Shown: one piece after another, positions 48,190-56,236 of the stretch
Layout of the letters: every line of letters starts with the position of its first letter
Numbering within the stretch: position 1 is the stretch's first letter
Assembly (NCBI RefSeq): GCF_014695915.1
Contig: NZ_JACJPF010000046.1
Span: 124,001-188,000 of the forward strand
Length of the DNA stretch: 64,000 nucleotides
DNA from: Trichocoleus sp. FACHB-40
GTDB taxonomy: Bacteria > Cyanobacteriota > Cyanobacteriia > Cyanobacteriales > FACHB-T130
Reading direction: 5' to 3'
Program-made: the position numbers and the translations under genes
The notes under the pieces: generated by a model
The model's database searches: none
What the model saw: only the letters and a program-made list of their open reading frames with translations
What the model was told of the DNA's origin: nothing

Positions 48190-48706
48190 AACAAATCAGG
48201 TTGTTGCGTGTTGCGTGTGCGATCGCTCGTGAAGTTGGCAAGGGCAATCTTTTGCCGGAAGCGGAAGCGATCGCACTCGAAGACCAAGAAAAAGTTAAAT
48301 CAGCTCTTTTGCGGCGACCCTACCAAATGCTGGCGGCGAAAACCAGCAAGCAAAAGAGCTTATCAATTGGTTTGTCCTTCTATGCGACTATCCCTAGCCT
48401 GAAATTCGGGCAAAATTGGTTAAGAACGCTTATGGGCTGGACTCCTGCTACAAAGCTGGGATGATTCTCGCCATTACCTAAAAAACAACTGATTATCCCG
48501 CCTAACTTTCTTGGCAGCCAGATTTGACTAATGCTTTTCAAAAATATTATTTTATTGTAGTTTATTTCTATTAAAAATATAAAATAGATAATTAATGTAT
48601 TATAAAACAATATTCTCAGCACATAAAATGTATAAATTTTAAAGTTTCAGTCCTAATGATTTGCCCAAAAAGCTTGTAAAGGTAGCTGTCGTCAGGAGGT
48701 GCTAAA
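48190..48706. other. AT-rich gap without a supported gene
   Basis: The frame 48201-48464 begins with TTG, is Lys-rich, has no recognisable motif, and holds two HIP1 copies; it may be a relic. From about 48500 to 48650 the sequence is strongly A+T rich with short T/A runs. The only clear signal is the strong CAGGAGGT ribosome site at 48693-48700 for the next gene. Confidence 0.5.
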
Positions 48707-49189
48707 ATGCCGCAAAATAATCAATCTGTAAACTGGAAATTTGATGCCAACGATACTTATTCTCCGATTTACTACAAAGAGACAGTAGTCGGATTTGTAA
48801 AGCCAGACTATGCAAGTAAAATTATTGAATTTCTCAATGATAATGAAAAATTACGCAAAGCATTTAAAATGGCTTGTTTTGACTTAATACTTGAGTCCGG
48901 GGGTGACACAAATAAAGTCAATGAGTTGATGAAGAAATACATAGAAAGCACCGAACGCCCCCAGAATGGAACGGGAGCGATCGCTTACCTCCTGCGCGAC
49001 AGACAAGAAGCGCTAGACATAAGTGATAAAGAGTTTGTTCGCTTCTGCGATTCTTATAGATTGTCGTGGAGAGAACTAAAAGAAATTTATGCTGGGAAAG
49101 AAGTTAGTGATAGCCAGCTAGGAGCGATCGCTAGAATCGTAGGTAAATCGATTGAGGAATTAATTGAAGTCCGGGATGGTCAAGATTAA
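48707..49189 (+). CDS. Hypothetical protein with degenerate XRE-like helix-turn-helix
   Basis: A 160-residue protein. The N-terminal half has no known motif (FDANDTYSPIYYKETVVGFVKPDYASKIIEFLND). The C-terminal half, about 105-155 (RQEALDISDKEFVRFCDSYRLSWRELKEIYAGKEVSDSQLGAIARIVGKSIEELIEV), fits the spacing of an XRE HTH, though weakly. The ribosome site AGGAGGT is excellent. It follows the XRE gene on the same strand after a gap and may be a second regulator. Function not known. Confidence 0.65.
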   Translation: MPQNNQSVNWKFDANDTYSPIYYKETVVGFVKPDYASKIIEFLNDNEKLRKAFKMACFDLILESGGDTNKVNELMKKYIESTERPQNGTGAIAYLLRDRQEALDISDKEFVRFCDSYRLSWRELKEIYAGKEVSDSQLGAIARIVGKSIEELIEVRDGQD

Positions 49190-49602
49190 GAAACAAAGCG
49201 CGCTTGTTTTAAGATAACCTCCCAAAACTCAAAAAAAAAGTAAACGTAGGTTGGGTTAAAATAATGAAAATCAAGGCTATAAAGGCAATTGTTGGGTTTC
49301 ATTATTTTGCACGGGCGCAACCTACAATTATTCTGACTATTCCAAAGTCGGTATTGGCGTGAGCGAAGCAAAAACAGCCTGAGTGCATAAACGTGAAATG
49401 CTCCCAAGCAATAACGTTACCCTACCGCCCCTACCCTTAGATTCTTCAATCTGCCTTGTGTAGGGTTGCCAGCACTCAATTTACAATTAAATTTTGTTAA
49501 GATTAACTCGACCAAGTGCTACCGCCTGACAGATAAATCTGTGAGTGCACCCTCGTCCGGCGCTCTCATTTGTCCTGCTGCTATATTTTTTGGAGACTAT
49601 TG
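49190..49602. other. Intergenic stretch before the ABC-F gene
   Basis: About 410 bases without a gene, holding a nested inverted repeat at 49246-49325. The rest shows no clear promoter. A hairpin-like set of CCCTACC/GTAGGG bases is seen near 49428-49476 (CCTACCCTTAG with TGTAGGGTTG). Confidence 0.45.
49246..49325. repeat. Nested inverted repeat of about 80 bp
   Basis: Outer arms GTAGGTTG/CAACCTAC and inner arms AAAATAATGAAA (49258-49269)/TTTCATTATTTT (49297-49308) share one axis. This is typical of a small dispersed non-autonomous palindrome. No terminal target duplication could be identified. Confidence 0.6.
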
Positions 49603-51297
49603 ATGCTGCGACTCGAACATATCAGTAAAATATACCCCACAGGCGAAATCCTCAAAGATGTCAACTGGGAAGTCAAAGCGGGCGATCGCATTGGCTTAGT
49701 CGGCGTTAACGGTGCAGGCAAATCCACCCAACTCAAGATTATAGCGGGAGAGACAGAACCCACAAGCGGGGAAATCATCCGTCCTGCCAGCTTGCACATC
49801 GCCTACCTGACACAAGAATTTGAGGTAGATCCCACGCGCACCGTGCGGGAAGAATTCTGGACAGTGTTTACCGAAGCGAACCAGGCGCAGCAATCCTTGG
49901 CGCAGGTGCAGCGAGACATGGAAACCGCCACCCCAGAAGAATTAGACAAACTAATCCATAAATTAGATCGTTTCCAGCGACAGTTTGAAGCTTTGGATGG
50001 CTACGGGTTGGATGCGCGGATTGAGAAAATGTTGCCAGAGATGGGGTTTACGTCGGAAGATGGCGATCGCCTCGTTAGTGCTTTCAGTGGCGGCTGGCAG
50101 ATGCGAATGAGCTTAGGCAAAATATTGCTGCAAAAACCAGATTTATTGCTGCTGGACGAACCGACAAACCACCTGGATTTAGAAACCATTGAGTGGCTAG
50201 AAACCTATCTCAAGGGACTTAAAAATCCGATAGTAATAGTTTCCCACGATCGGGAATTTCTCGATCGCCTTTGTACCCAAGTTGTAGAAACTGAGCGCGG
50301 AGTTTCAACTACCTACTTGGGCAACTATTCTGCTTATTTACAACAAAAAGCAGAAAACCAAGAAGCGCAATTAAGCGCCTACGAACGCCAGCAAAAAGAA
50401 TTAGAAAAACAGCAAACTTTTGTTGACCGTTTCCGCGCTAGTGCAACTCGCAGCACCCAAGCAAAAAGCCGCGAGAAACAACTGGAGAAAATTGAGCGAA
50501 TCGAAGCGCCAACAGGCGGATTAAGAACCCTACACTTTCGATTTCCCCCCGCACCTCGCAGCGGACGCGAGGTGGTGGAAATTAACGATTTGGTGCATAC
50601 TTATGACGACAAGATTCTATTCTTGGATGCTAACCTGTTAATTGAAAGAGGCGATCGCATTGCGTTTCTCGGCCCCAACGGTGCTGGCAAATCCACCCTA
50701 CTGCGCCTGATTATGGGCATGGAACAACCCACGGAAGGGACAGTAACTTTAGGCGCTCATAACGTCATTCCAGGCTACTTCGAGCAAAATCAGGCAGAAG
50801 CTTTGGATCTTTCCAGAACAGTTATGGAAACAATCCATGACGAAGTGCCAGACTGGAAAAATGAAGAAGTTCGCACCTTGTTGGGACGATTTCTATTTAG
50901 TGGCGACACCGTATTTAAAAAAGTTGCTGCCTTGAGCGGAGGAGAAAAAGCCCGTCTTGCCTTGGCAAAAATGCTTTTACGTCCAGCAAATCTTCTAATT
51001 TTGGATGAGCCTACTAATCACCTGGATATTCCAGCCAAAGAAATGATGGAAGAGGCAATCCAGAATTATGACGGCACGGTAATTGTAGTTTCCCATGACC
51101 GATATTTTATTTCCAAAGTGGCGAATAAAATTGTCGAGATTCGTGAGGGTGAATTCCGAGTTTATCGGGGCGATTATCACTACTATCTCGATAAGATTGC
51201 TGAAGAAAAAGAGCAGGCAAAATTAGCAGCACTAGAAGCCGAGAAAGCTGCGAAAAAAGCTGCAAAAGCTGCTAAGTCTGCTGCAAAACGCAAATAA
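49603..51297 (+). CDS. ABC-F family ATP-binding protein
   Basis: A 564-residue protein with two ABC domains and no membrane domain. Walker A motifs GVNGAGKST (34-42) and GPNGAGKST; signatures SGGWQMRMSLG and SGGEKARLALA; Walker B LLLLDEPTNHLDLE and LLILDEPTNHLDIP. The linker between them (SAYERQQKELEKQQTFVDRFRASATRSTQAKSREKQLEKI) is typical of ABC-F proteins that act on the ribosome (Uup/YheS/EttA-like). A Lys/Ala-rich tail ends it. The ATG at 49603 with GGAG upstream is preferred; the open frame begins at 49570. Confidence 0.93.
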   Translation: MLRLEHISKIYPTGEILKDVNWEVKAGDRIGLVGVNGAGKSTQLKIIAGETEPTSGEIIRPASLHIAYLTQEFEVDPTRTVREEFWTVFTEANQAQQSLAQVQRDMETATPEELDKLIHKLDRFQRQFEALDGYGLDARIEKMLPEMGFTSEDGDRLVSAFSGGWQMRMSLGKILLQKPDLLLLDEPTNHLDLETIEWLETYLKGLKNPIVIVSHDREFLDRLCTQVVETERGVSTTYLGNYSAYLQQKAENQEAQLSAYERQQKELEKQQTFVDRFRASATRSTQAKSREKQLEKIERIEAPTGGLRTLHFRFPPAPRSGREVVEINDLVHTYDDKILFLDANLLIERGDRIAFLGPNGAGKSTLLRLIMGMEQPTEGTVTLGAHNVIPGYFEQNQAEALDLSRTVMETIHDEVPDWKNEEVRTLLGRFLFSGDTVFKKVAALSGGEKARLALAKMLLRPANLLILDEPTNHLDIPAKEMMEEAIQNYDGTVIVVSHDRYFISKVANKIVEIREGEFRVYRGDYHYYLDKIAEEKEQAKLAALEAEKAAKKAAKAAKSAAKRK

Positions 51298-51383
51298 TGA
51301 GTTTAAAACGCCAAGATTAGGTGATTCTTGGCGTTACTCTGAGTAAACCTCTGCGTTCCTTTGCTACTACAAAAACATACGAA

Positions 51384-51411
51384 ACACCCGTGCAGCTAGC
51401 TGCACGGGTGT
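51384..51411. repeat. Perfect 28-bp palindrome
   Basis: ACACCCGTGCAGCT is followed directly by its reverse complement. It lies between the ABC-F gene and the nth pseudogene and could cap the ABC-F transcript. Confidence 0.75.
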
Positions 51412-51415
51412 AATA

Positions 51416-51907
51416 ATGGCGGCTAAATGCACAGATGAGCGAGTAAATCAAGTAACAGTAGAATTATTTAGCCGCTTTCAGCGTGCGATCGCGCAAGCAG
51501 ATCCATCTGAGTTAGAAGCCATTTCGCGCCCTTGAGCTTCTTTTGCCACAAAGCCAAGAACATTGAAGCCACCGCGAAAATGCTCCTGGCGCGTTTTCGC
51601 GGTAAAGTGCGGCAGAAAATAGCGCAGTTACTCCAGCTTCCATCTGTCGCCCGCAAGACTGCCACAATGGTGCTGCGTTACGCCTACGGAATTGATGCTG
51701 GCGTGATCGATACCCATGCCAAGCGGCGTTGGGGTTTACATCGACAAAATTAAGAAAGACCTGATGCAGCTTTTGGCTCAATCAGAGTGGGGAAATTGTT
51801 TCGTTTTGTTGACATATCACAATTGAGCTGTTTGCAAACTCAAGAAACCTACCTGTAACGCTTGTGTAGTGGCTTGTTTATGCCCCAGCGCCATAATGGT
51901 TGGTTAA
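51416..51907 (+). pseudogene. nth: Endonuclease III (nth) pseudogene
   Basis: Three reading-frame pieces line up with Nth. Piece 1 (51416-51535): MAAKCTDERVNQVTVELF, matching the SAQCTDERVN region, stops at TGA. Piece 2 (51532-51753): SFFCHKAKNIEATAKMLLARF and LLQLPSVARKTATMVLRYAYG, with the HhH lysine, then DAGVIDTHAKRR with the catalytic aspartate. Piece 3 (from 51748): KDLMQLLAQSEWGN and CKLKKPTCNACVVACLCPSA, in which the four Cys keep the C-x6-C-x2-C-x5-C iron-sulfur spacing. An in-frame TGA replaces the Arg codon of HGRAVC. The first 45 or so residues are missing. Inactive; a functional nth is expected elsewhere. Confidence 0.85.
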
Positions 51908-52146
51908 TAGGTGCCATAAAGTGCGATATTCTTGCGGGAACCCATAAGAGCGCCAAACTAAGCGATCGCGCTATTCAAATAGCTCAATATCACATCTGTC
52001 GTCAAGTAGGTAATAACTCCTAAAAACTCTAGTTCCAACGACAGAAAATCCTAAAACCTGACATTACTTCCACAAAATGCCGCTTCGAGTACGAAATCCG
52101 ATGATATCATTGCGAAGAAATCACTGAAAATAAAGGTCATTATTGT

Positions 52147-53745
52147 ATGGCGCAAGCACCTGTCTCTCCCGTGGTGCTAGTCATCTTAGACGGCTGGGGC
52201 TACCGCGAAGAAACTGACGGCAACGCCATAGCAGCCGCCAAAACACCCGTAATGAAAAGCCTCTGGGCAGCCTATCCCCATACGCTGATTCAAACCTCAG
52301 GCAAGGCTGTAGGGCTACCGGAAGGGCAAATGGGTAACTCGGAAGTGGGACACCTTAACATTGGTGCCGGACGGGTTGTACCGCAAGAATTAGTCCGCAT
52401 CTCAGACGCTGTGGAAGACGGCACCCTGCTGAGCAACAAGAAGCTCCTGCAAGTCTGTCAGGAAGTCAAGAGTCGAGGCAGTAAGCTTCACTTAGTGGGG
52501 CTTTGCTCAGACGGCGGAGTGCATTCTCATCTAGATCATTTACTGGGATTGCTGGATTTAGCGAAGACACAAGAAATCTCAGATGTCTGTATCCACGCCA
52601 TCACCGATGGACGTGATACCAGTCCTAAAGAGGGTGTACAGGCAATTCAAAAAATCCAAGACCGCATTGACCAAATTGGAGTTGGGCGCATTGTCACCCT
52701 CAGCGGTCGCTACTACGCAATGGATCGGGATCATCGCTGGGATCGTGTCAAAAAAGCTTATGATGTGATGACCCAGGATGGTTCTGGGGATGGTCGTTCG
52801 GCTCTGGAGGTCTTGCAAGCTTCCTACGCTGAAAATGTCGCTGATGAGTTTGTCATCCCGACGCGCATTGCCCCAGGAGCGTTAGAACCTGGAGATGGAG
52901 TGATTTTCTTTAACTTCCGCCCTGATAGAGCAAGACAACTCACCCAAGCTTTTGTCTCTCCGGAATTTAAGGGTTTTGAACGGCAGCTTCTCCAGCCGTT
53001 GAGCTTCGCCACCTTTACCCAATACGAGCCAAATTTACCTGTGTTGGTGGCATTTGAGCCTCAGAACTTGAGTAATATCTTGGGGGAAGTAATTGCAAAT
53101 CGAGGTTTGCACCAGTTCCGCACCGCTGAAACAGAAAAATACGCTCACGTTACTTATTTCTTCAACGGCGGCTTAGAGGAACCTTTTCCAGGGGAAGACC
53201 GGGAACTGGTGCCAAGTCCAATGGTGCCAACTTATGACCGGGAACCCGCAATGTCAGCAGATGCGGTGACAGATGTCGTCATCGCCGCCGTGGAAAAACG
53301 CATTTATTCACTGATTGTCATCAACTACGCCAACCCCGACATGGTGGGTCACACAGGACAGATAGAACCCACAATTCAAGCACTGGAAACAGTTGACCGT
53401 TGTTTGGGACAACTTCTGGAAAGCATTAGTAAGGCTGGTGGTACGGCGATTATTACAGCTGACCACGGCAACGCCGAATATATGCGGGATGAAGAAGGCA
53501 ATCCTTGGACGGCGCACACAACTAACCCTGTACCATTTATCTTGGTGGAAGGGGAGGGTTTAAAAATTCCTGGGCATGGCGCTGAAGTTACTTTGCGGAG
53601 TGATGGACGGCTGGCGGACATTGCACCGACAATTTTAGAAATCTTAAGGCTGCCCCAACCTCCAGAGATGACGGGTCGTTCAATGATTGTACCCGTTGGA
53701 TTTGAAGTCCGAGCCAATCGCACGCCTGTACGAGTTTCACTGTAA
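52147..53745 (+). CDS. gpmI: 2,3-bisphosphoglycerate-independent phosphoglycerate mutase
   Basis: A 532-residue alkaline-phosphatase-fold enzyme. The first metal-site motif is VVLVILDGWGYREE, and the catalytic serine is in MGNSEVGHLNIGAGR. Also FNFRPDRARQLT, and VINYANPDMVGHTG and ITADHGNAEYM, which hold the remaining metal ligands. It interconverts 3- and 2-phosphoglycerate in glycolysis. It stands in its own transcript; the upstream stretch 51908-52146 is A+T rich. Confidence 0.97.
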   Translation: MAQAPVSPVVLVILDGWGYREETDGNAIAAAKTPVMKSLWAAYPHTLIQTSGKAVGLPEGQMGNSEVGHLNIGAGRVVPQELVRISDAVEDGTLLSNKKLLQVCQEVKSRGSKLHLVGLCSDGGVHSHLDHLLGLLDLAKTQEISDVCIHAITDGRDTSPKEGVQAIQKIQDRIDQIGVGRIVTLSGRYYAMDRDHRWDRVKKAYDVMTQDGSGDGRSALEVLQASYAENVADEFVIPTRIAPGALEPGDGVIFFNFRPDRARQLTQAFVSPEFKGFERQLLQPLSFATFTQYEPNLPVLVAFEPQNLSNILGEVIANRGLHQFRTAETEKYAHVTYFFNGGLEEPFPGEDRELVPSPMVPTYDREPAMSADAVTDVVIAAVEKRIYSLIVINYANPDMVGHTGQIEPTIQALETVDRCLGQLLESISKAGGTAIITADHGNAEYMRDEEGNPWTAHTTNPVPFILVEGEGLKIPGHGAEVTLRSDGRLADIAPTILEILRLPQPPEMTGRSMIVPVGFEVRANRTPVRVSL

Positions 53746-53748
53746 GTT

Positions 53749-53820
53749 GCGAATAGCTAATAGCGGCGTTGCATTTTTCTGACGATTAGCTATTAGCCAT
53801 TCGCAATTAGCTATTTTTTA
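53749..53820 (+). terminator. Inverted-repeat terminator-like element after gpmI
   Basis: An imperfect inverted repeat (GCGAATAGCTAATAGC near 53749-53764 and GATTAGCTATTAGCCATTCGC near 53782-53803), followed by CTATTTTTT. It probably ends gpmI transcription before secG. Confidence 0.5.
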
Positions 53821-53836
53821 CAACTGACAACTAACT

Positions 53837-54067
53837 ATGACACTTGTTAACATCTTCCAATCTATTTGGGCGCTGTCTGCCGTCTGTCTGATTGTTTTAG
53901 TGCTGCTGCACTCTCCTAAAGGAGATGGGATTGGGGGTATTGGCGGACAGGCTCAACTGTTTACGAGTACCAAGAGTGCAGAGACAGCGCTAAACCGAGT
54001 GACTTGGGTTCTCAGCGTGATTTTTCTGGGTTTGACGGTGATTTTGAGCGCAGGTTGGCTCAAGTAG
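53837..54067 (+). CDS. secG: SecG preprotein translocase subunit
   Basis: A 76-residue protein with two hydrophobic segments (about 6-24 and 55-72). Its connector GDGIGGIGGQAQLFTSTKSAETALNRVTW is the family signature. It assists the SecYE channel. It is far from secY, as is normal. The next gene starts about four bases after the stop. Confidence 0.94.
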   Translation: MTLVNIFQSIWALSAVCLIVLVLLHSPKGDGIGGIGGQAQLFTSTKSAETALNRVTWVLSVIFLGLTVILSAGWLK

Positions 54068-54071
54068 TAAT

Positions 54072-54863
54072 TTGATCTCAAAACTCAAAACGCGATCGCT
54101 CACATTTTTACAAAATCGAAACGCGATCGCGATCCTCTCTAAAAAATTATTGACGGCGACGTTAATCGCGATCGCCACCTTCCTCATAGCCATTTTTCCC
54201 CATTTTCATCTGAGGGGCGATAATCCTGTTTTGGCAGCCGAAACCTCGCTACCCGCTGCACAAATTCACGTTTTGCCCCCAACGCTGGCACGCTGGAAAG
54301 ATACAACCAACAGCGGCGATTACTTCTCCCAGATCAAGCCTACCCCGGTTGGTTATCTAGTGTGGTCGCAGTTTCCGATTAAGGTTTACGTAGAAAATCA
54401 AGATAAGTGGACAAATTCTGTTATTGAAGCGGTGCAGGAATGGGCAGTTTATTTGCCGCTTGAGATAGTTGAGCAGTCAGATAATGCTGATATCAAGATA
54501 GTGCGAAATCTTCCTGCCCTCAATCCCTCCTTCAATCGCAGCACAGGCGAATTCCAGCTGCCCCGCGCTCGGAGTGCCGAAACCCAATATGAATTTTATA
54601 TTAGCCATCTTGATAAAAATGCAGTTTTATGCCACCGAGTCACCATCCAGCTAAGTCCAACTCAGGCTGGCAATTATATCAAAGCAGCTGCCCGTCACGA
54701 AATTGGTCACGCACTTGGTATATGGGGACACAGCCCTTTAGAAACAGATGCCCTATATTTTTCTCAGGTGCGTAATCCGCCCCCAATTTCCCAAAGAGAC
54801 ATAAACACGCTTAAGCGCGTATACGAGCAGCCAACGCGACTAGGTTGGAAACTGGTTAACTAA
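54072..54863 (+). CDS. Exported metzincin-like zinc protease
   Basis: A 263-residue protein. Residues 24-42 form a hydrophobic signal or anchor after a basic N-terminus (ILSKKLLTATLIAIATFLIAIF). The zinc motif HEIGHALGIWGHS (209-221) fits HExxHxxGxxH of metzincins, with ligands H209, H213 and H220 (E210 catalytic). It resembles matrixin-like cyanobacterial proteases; the substrate is unknown. The only start is TTG at 54072, since no ATG or GTG occurs in frame before the signal segment. Adjacent to secG and probably co-transcribed. Confidence 0.8.
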   Translation: MISKLKTRSLTFLQNRNAIAILSKKLLTATLIAIATFLIAIFPHFHLRGDNPVLAAETSLPAAQIHVLPPTLARWKDTTNSGDYFSQIKPTPVGYLVWSQFPIKVYVENQDKWTNSVIEAVQEWAVYLPLEIVEQSDNADIKIVRNLPALNPSFNRSTGEFQLPRARSAETQYEFYISHLDKNAVLCHRVTIQLSPTQAGNYIKAAARHEIGHALGIWGHSPLETDALYFSQVRNPPPISQRDINTLKRVYEQPTRLGWKLVN

Positions 54864-54887
54864 TTTATTACTGGTTAATTGGAGAAT

Positions 54888-56135
54888 TTATTCACAAGTA
54901 CGCCCTGAATCATCAACCATAAACCATGAAGAGGCTGATTCTTTAGCTCTGCGCTTGTAACGCAAGCCAGCCAATTGTATATTGTGAATCTTTCGCTCCT
55001 GCAACAGATCCTCATATAGCTTTACCAGTTGGTCGATGTTGCGACTGAGAGTATATTGCTCCATAATCCTAGCTCTGGCTTTTTGTCCCAACTGTTTTGT
55101 AAACTCCTGATGACCGCGAAGGACTGGCAGCAAAGTTCGCAATTGCCCGGCTACCCCATTAGTTCTGAGAATTATCCCTGCGTCCCCTTCCAAAGGATTC
55201 CCCTCCAAAACTTCGCCATCAGCACCAGCATCCGTAGCTACGCAAGCGACACCACAAGACATTGCTTCTAACAGCGAGAGTGAAAGTCCCTCTACCAGAG
55301 AGGGCAAAATAAATACATCCGCTCCCCGCAAAATTTCAATTCGGCGCTGCTCATCAGCTTCAGCTCCCCACCAGATGATGCCGCATTCTTCGTCATAAAA
55401 TGCCTCTAAAGACGGCTTCAACGGGCCATCGCCAACAATCAGTAACTTGGACTCAGTCCCCATTTCTGACTGCTTCCAAGCCCGTAGCAGTGCTTCCACA
55501 TTCTTTTCTGTGGCTATGCGACCCTGATAAACAAAAAGGCGCTTGGCATTCAACTGGGATTTAATGTTAGAAGGCCCTGGGCTATACTTCCGTTCATCAA
55601 CGCCATTGGGAATCACGGCTATATTTGATGCAGCAACGCCCAACCGCTCCAGTAAATCTCGCTGCACTTTAGAAAATATAATTACCCGGTCGTAATTTGC
55701 CAGAAAAGGAGCATAAAGCTGATAAGTCAGCAATTGAGTTCCTGATTTGATATTGCGTTGCTTGCCATCAAAGGGGGTGTGGAAGGTGGCAATTAGAGGT
55801 ATATTCAACTCTTCGCAAATTTCCGGCAGCAGGAAGTCCAGAGGGGAGAGAGTCAAGCTAGCGTGTACCAAGTCTGGCTTTAGCTGTTCGAGACTCCGCA
55901 TTAAAACTTTTCGGGATTTGAGAGTGGGAAGCGTGTAAACCTGGGACTTGTATAGGAAAGGTAGAGACACTTCCAGACAACTAGGCCAGTTGCTGGCATC
56001 AGATACTTCTTCTTCTTGGGCGAAGTGAAGGAAGCTGACTTGCAGACCCCGGTCTAACAACCCATTGGTAACTTCTCGAGAGTAAGTGACATTGCCGCAA
56101 AAGGGTGATTTTTTTCCGATCCAGGCTATGTGCAT
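54888..56135 (-). CDS. GT4-type glycosyltransferase
   Basis: A 415-residue GT-B enzyme. It starts MHIAWIGKKSPFCGNVTYSREVTNGLLDRGLQVSFLHF and has the donor-site motifs SNIAVIPNGVDERKYSP, FVYQGRIATEKNVEALLRAW, LLIVGDGPLKPSLE, and EGLSLSLLEAMSCGVACVATDAG (the EX7E motif). It transfers a sugar from a nucleotide donor; donor and acceptor are unknown. The last 40 residues (RKIHNIQLAGLRYKRRAKESASSW) are unusual. Confidence 0.9.
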   Translation of the reverse strand: MHIAWIGKKSPFCGNVTYSREVTNGLLDRGLQVSFLHFAQEEEVSDASNWPSCLEVSLPFLYKSQVYTLPTLKSRKVLMRSLEQLKPDLVHASLTLSPLDFLLPEICEELNIPLIATFHTPFDGKQRNIKSGTQLLTYQLYAPFLANYDRVIIFSKVQRDLLERLGVAASNIAVIPNGVDERKYSPGPSNIKSQLNAKRLFVYQGRIATEKNVEALLRAWKQSEMGTESKLLIVGDGPLKPSLEAFYDEECGIIWWGAEADEQRRIEILRGADVFILPSLVEGLSLSLLEAMSCGVACVATDAGADGEVLEGNPLEGDAGIILRTNGVAGQLRTLLPVLRGHQEFTKQLGQKARARIMEQYTLSRNIDQLVKLYEDLLQERKIHNIQLAGLRYKRRAKESASSWFMVDDSGRTCE

Positions 56136-56236
56136 TTTCTAAGAGTTTTGAGTTTTTAGCTTTGAGTTTTGGGGAGCCGGAGACTTCCGTTGTGGAGCTT
56201 TGAGTTATTAATTCAAAACTTGTCATTCAAAACTCA

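Noticed and set aside
48201-48464. 87-codon open frame after the XRE gene
   Set aside because: TTG start, no family likeness, mostly HIP1-containing sequence; may be a relic but not supportable as a gene.
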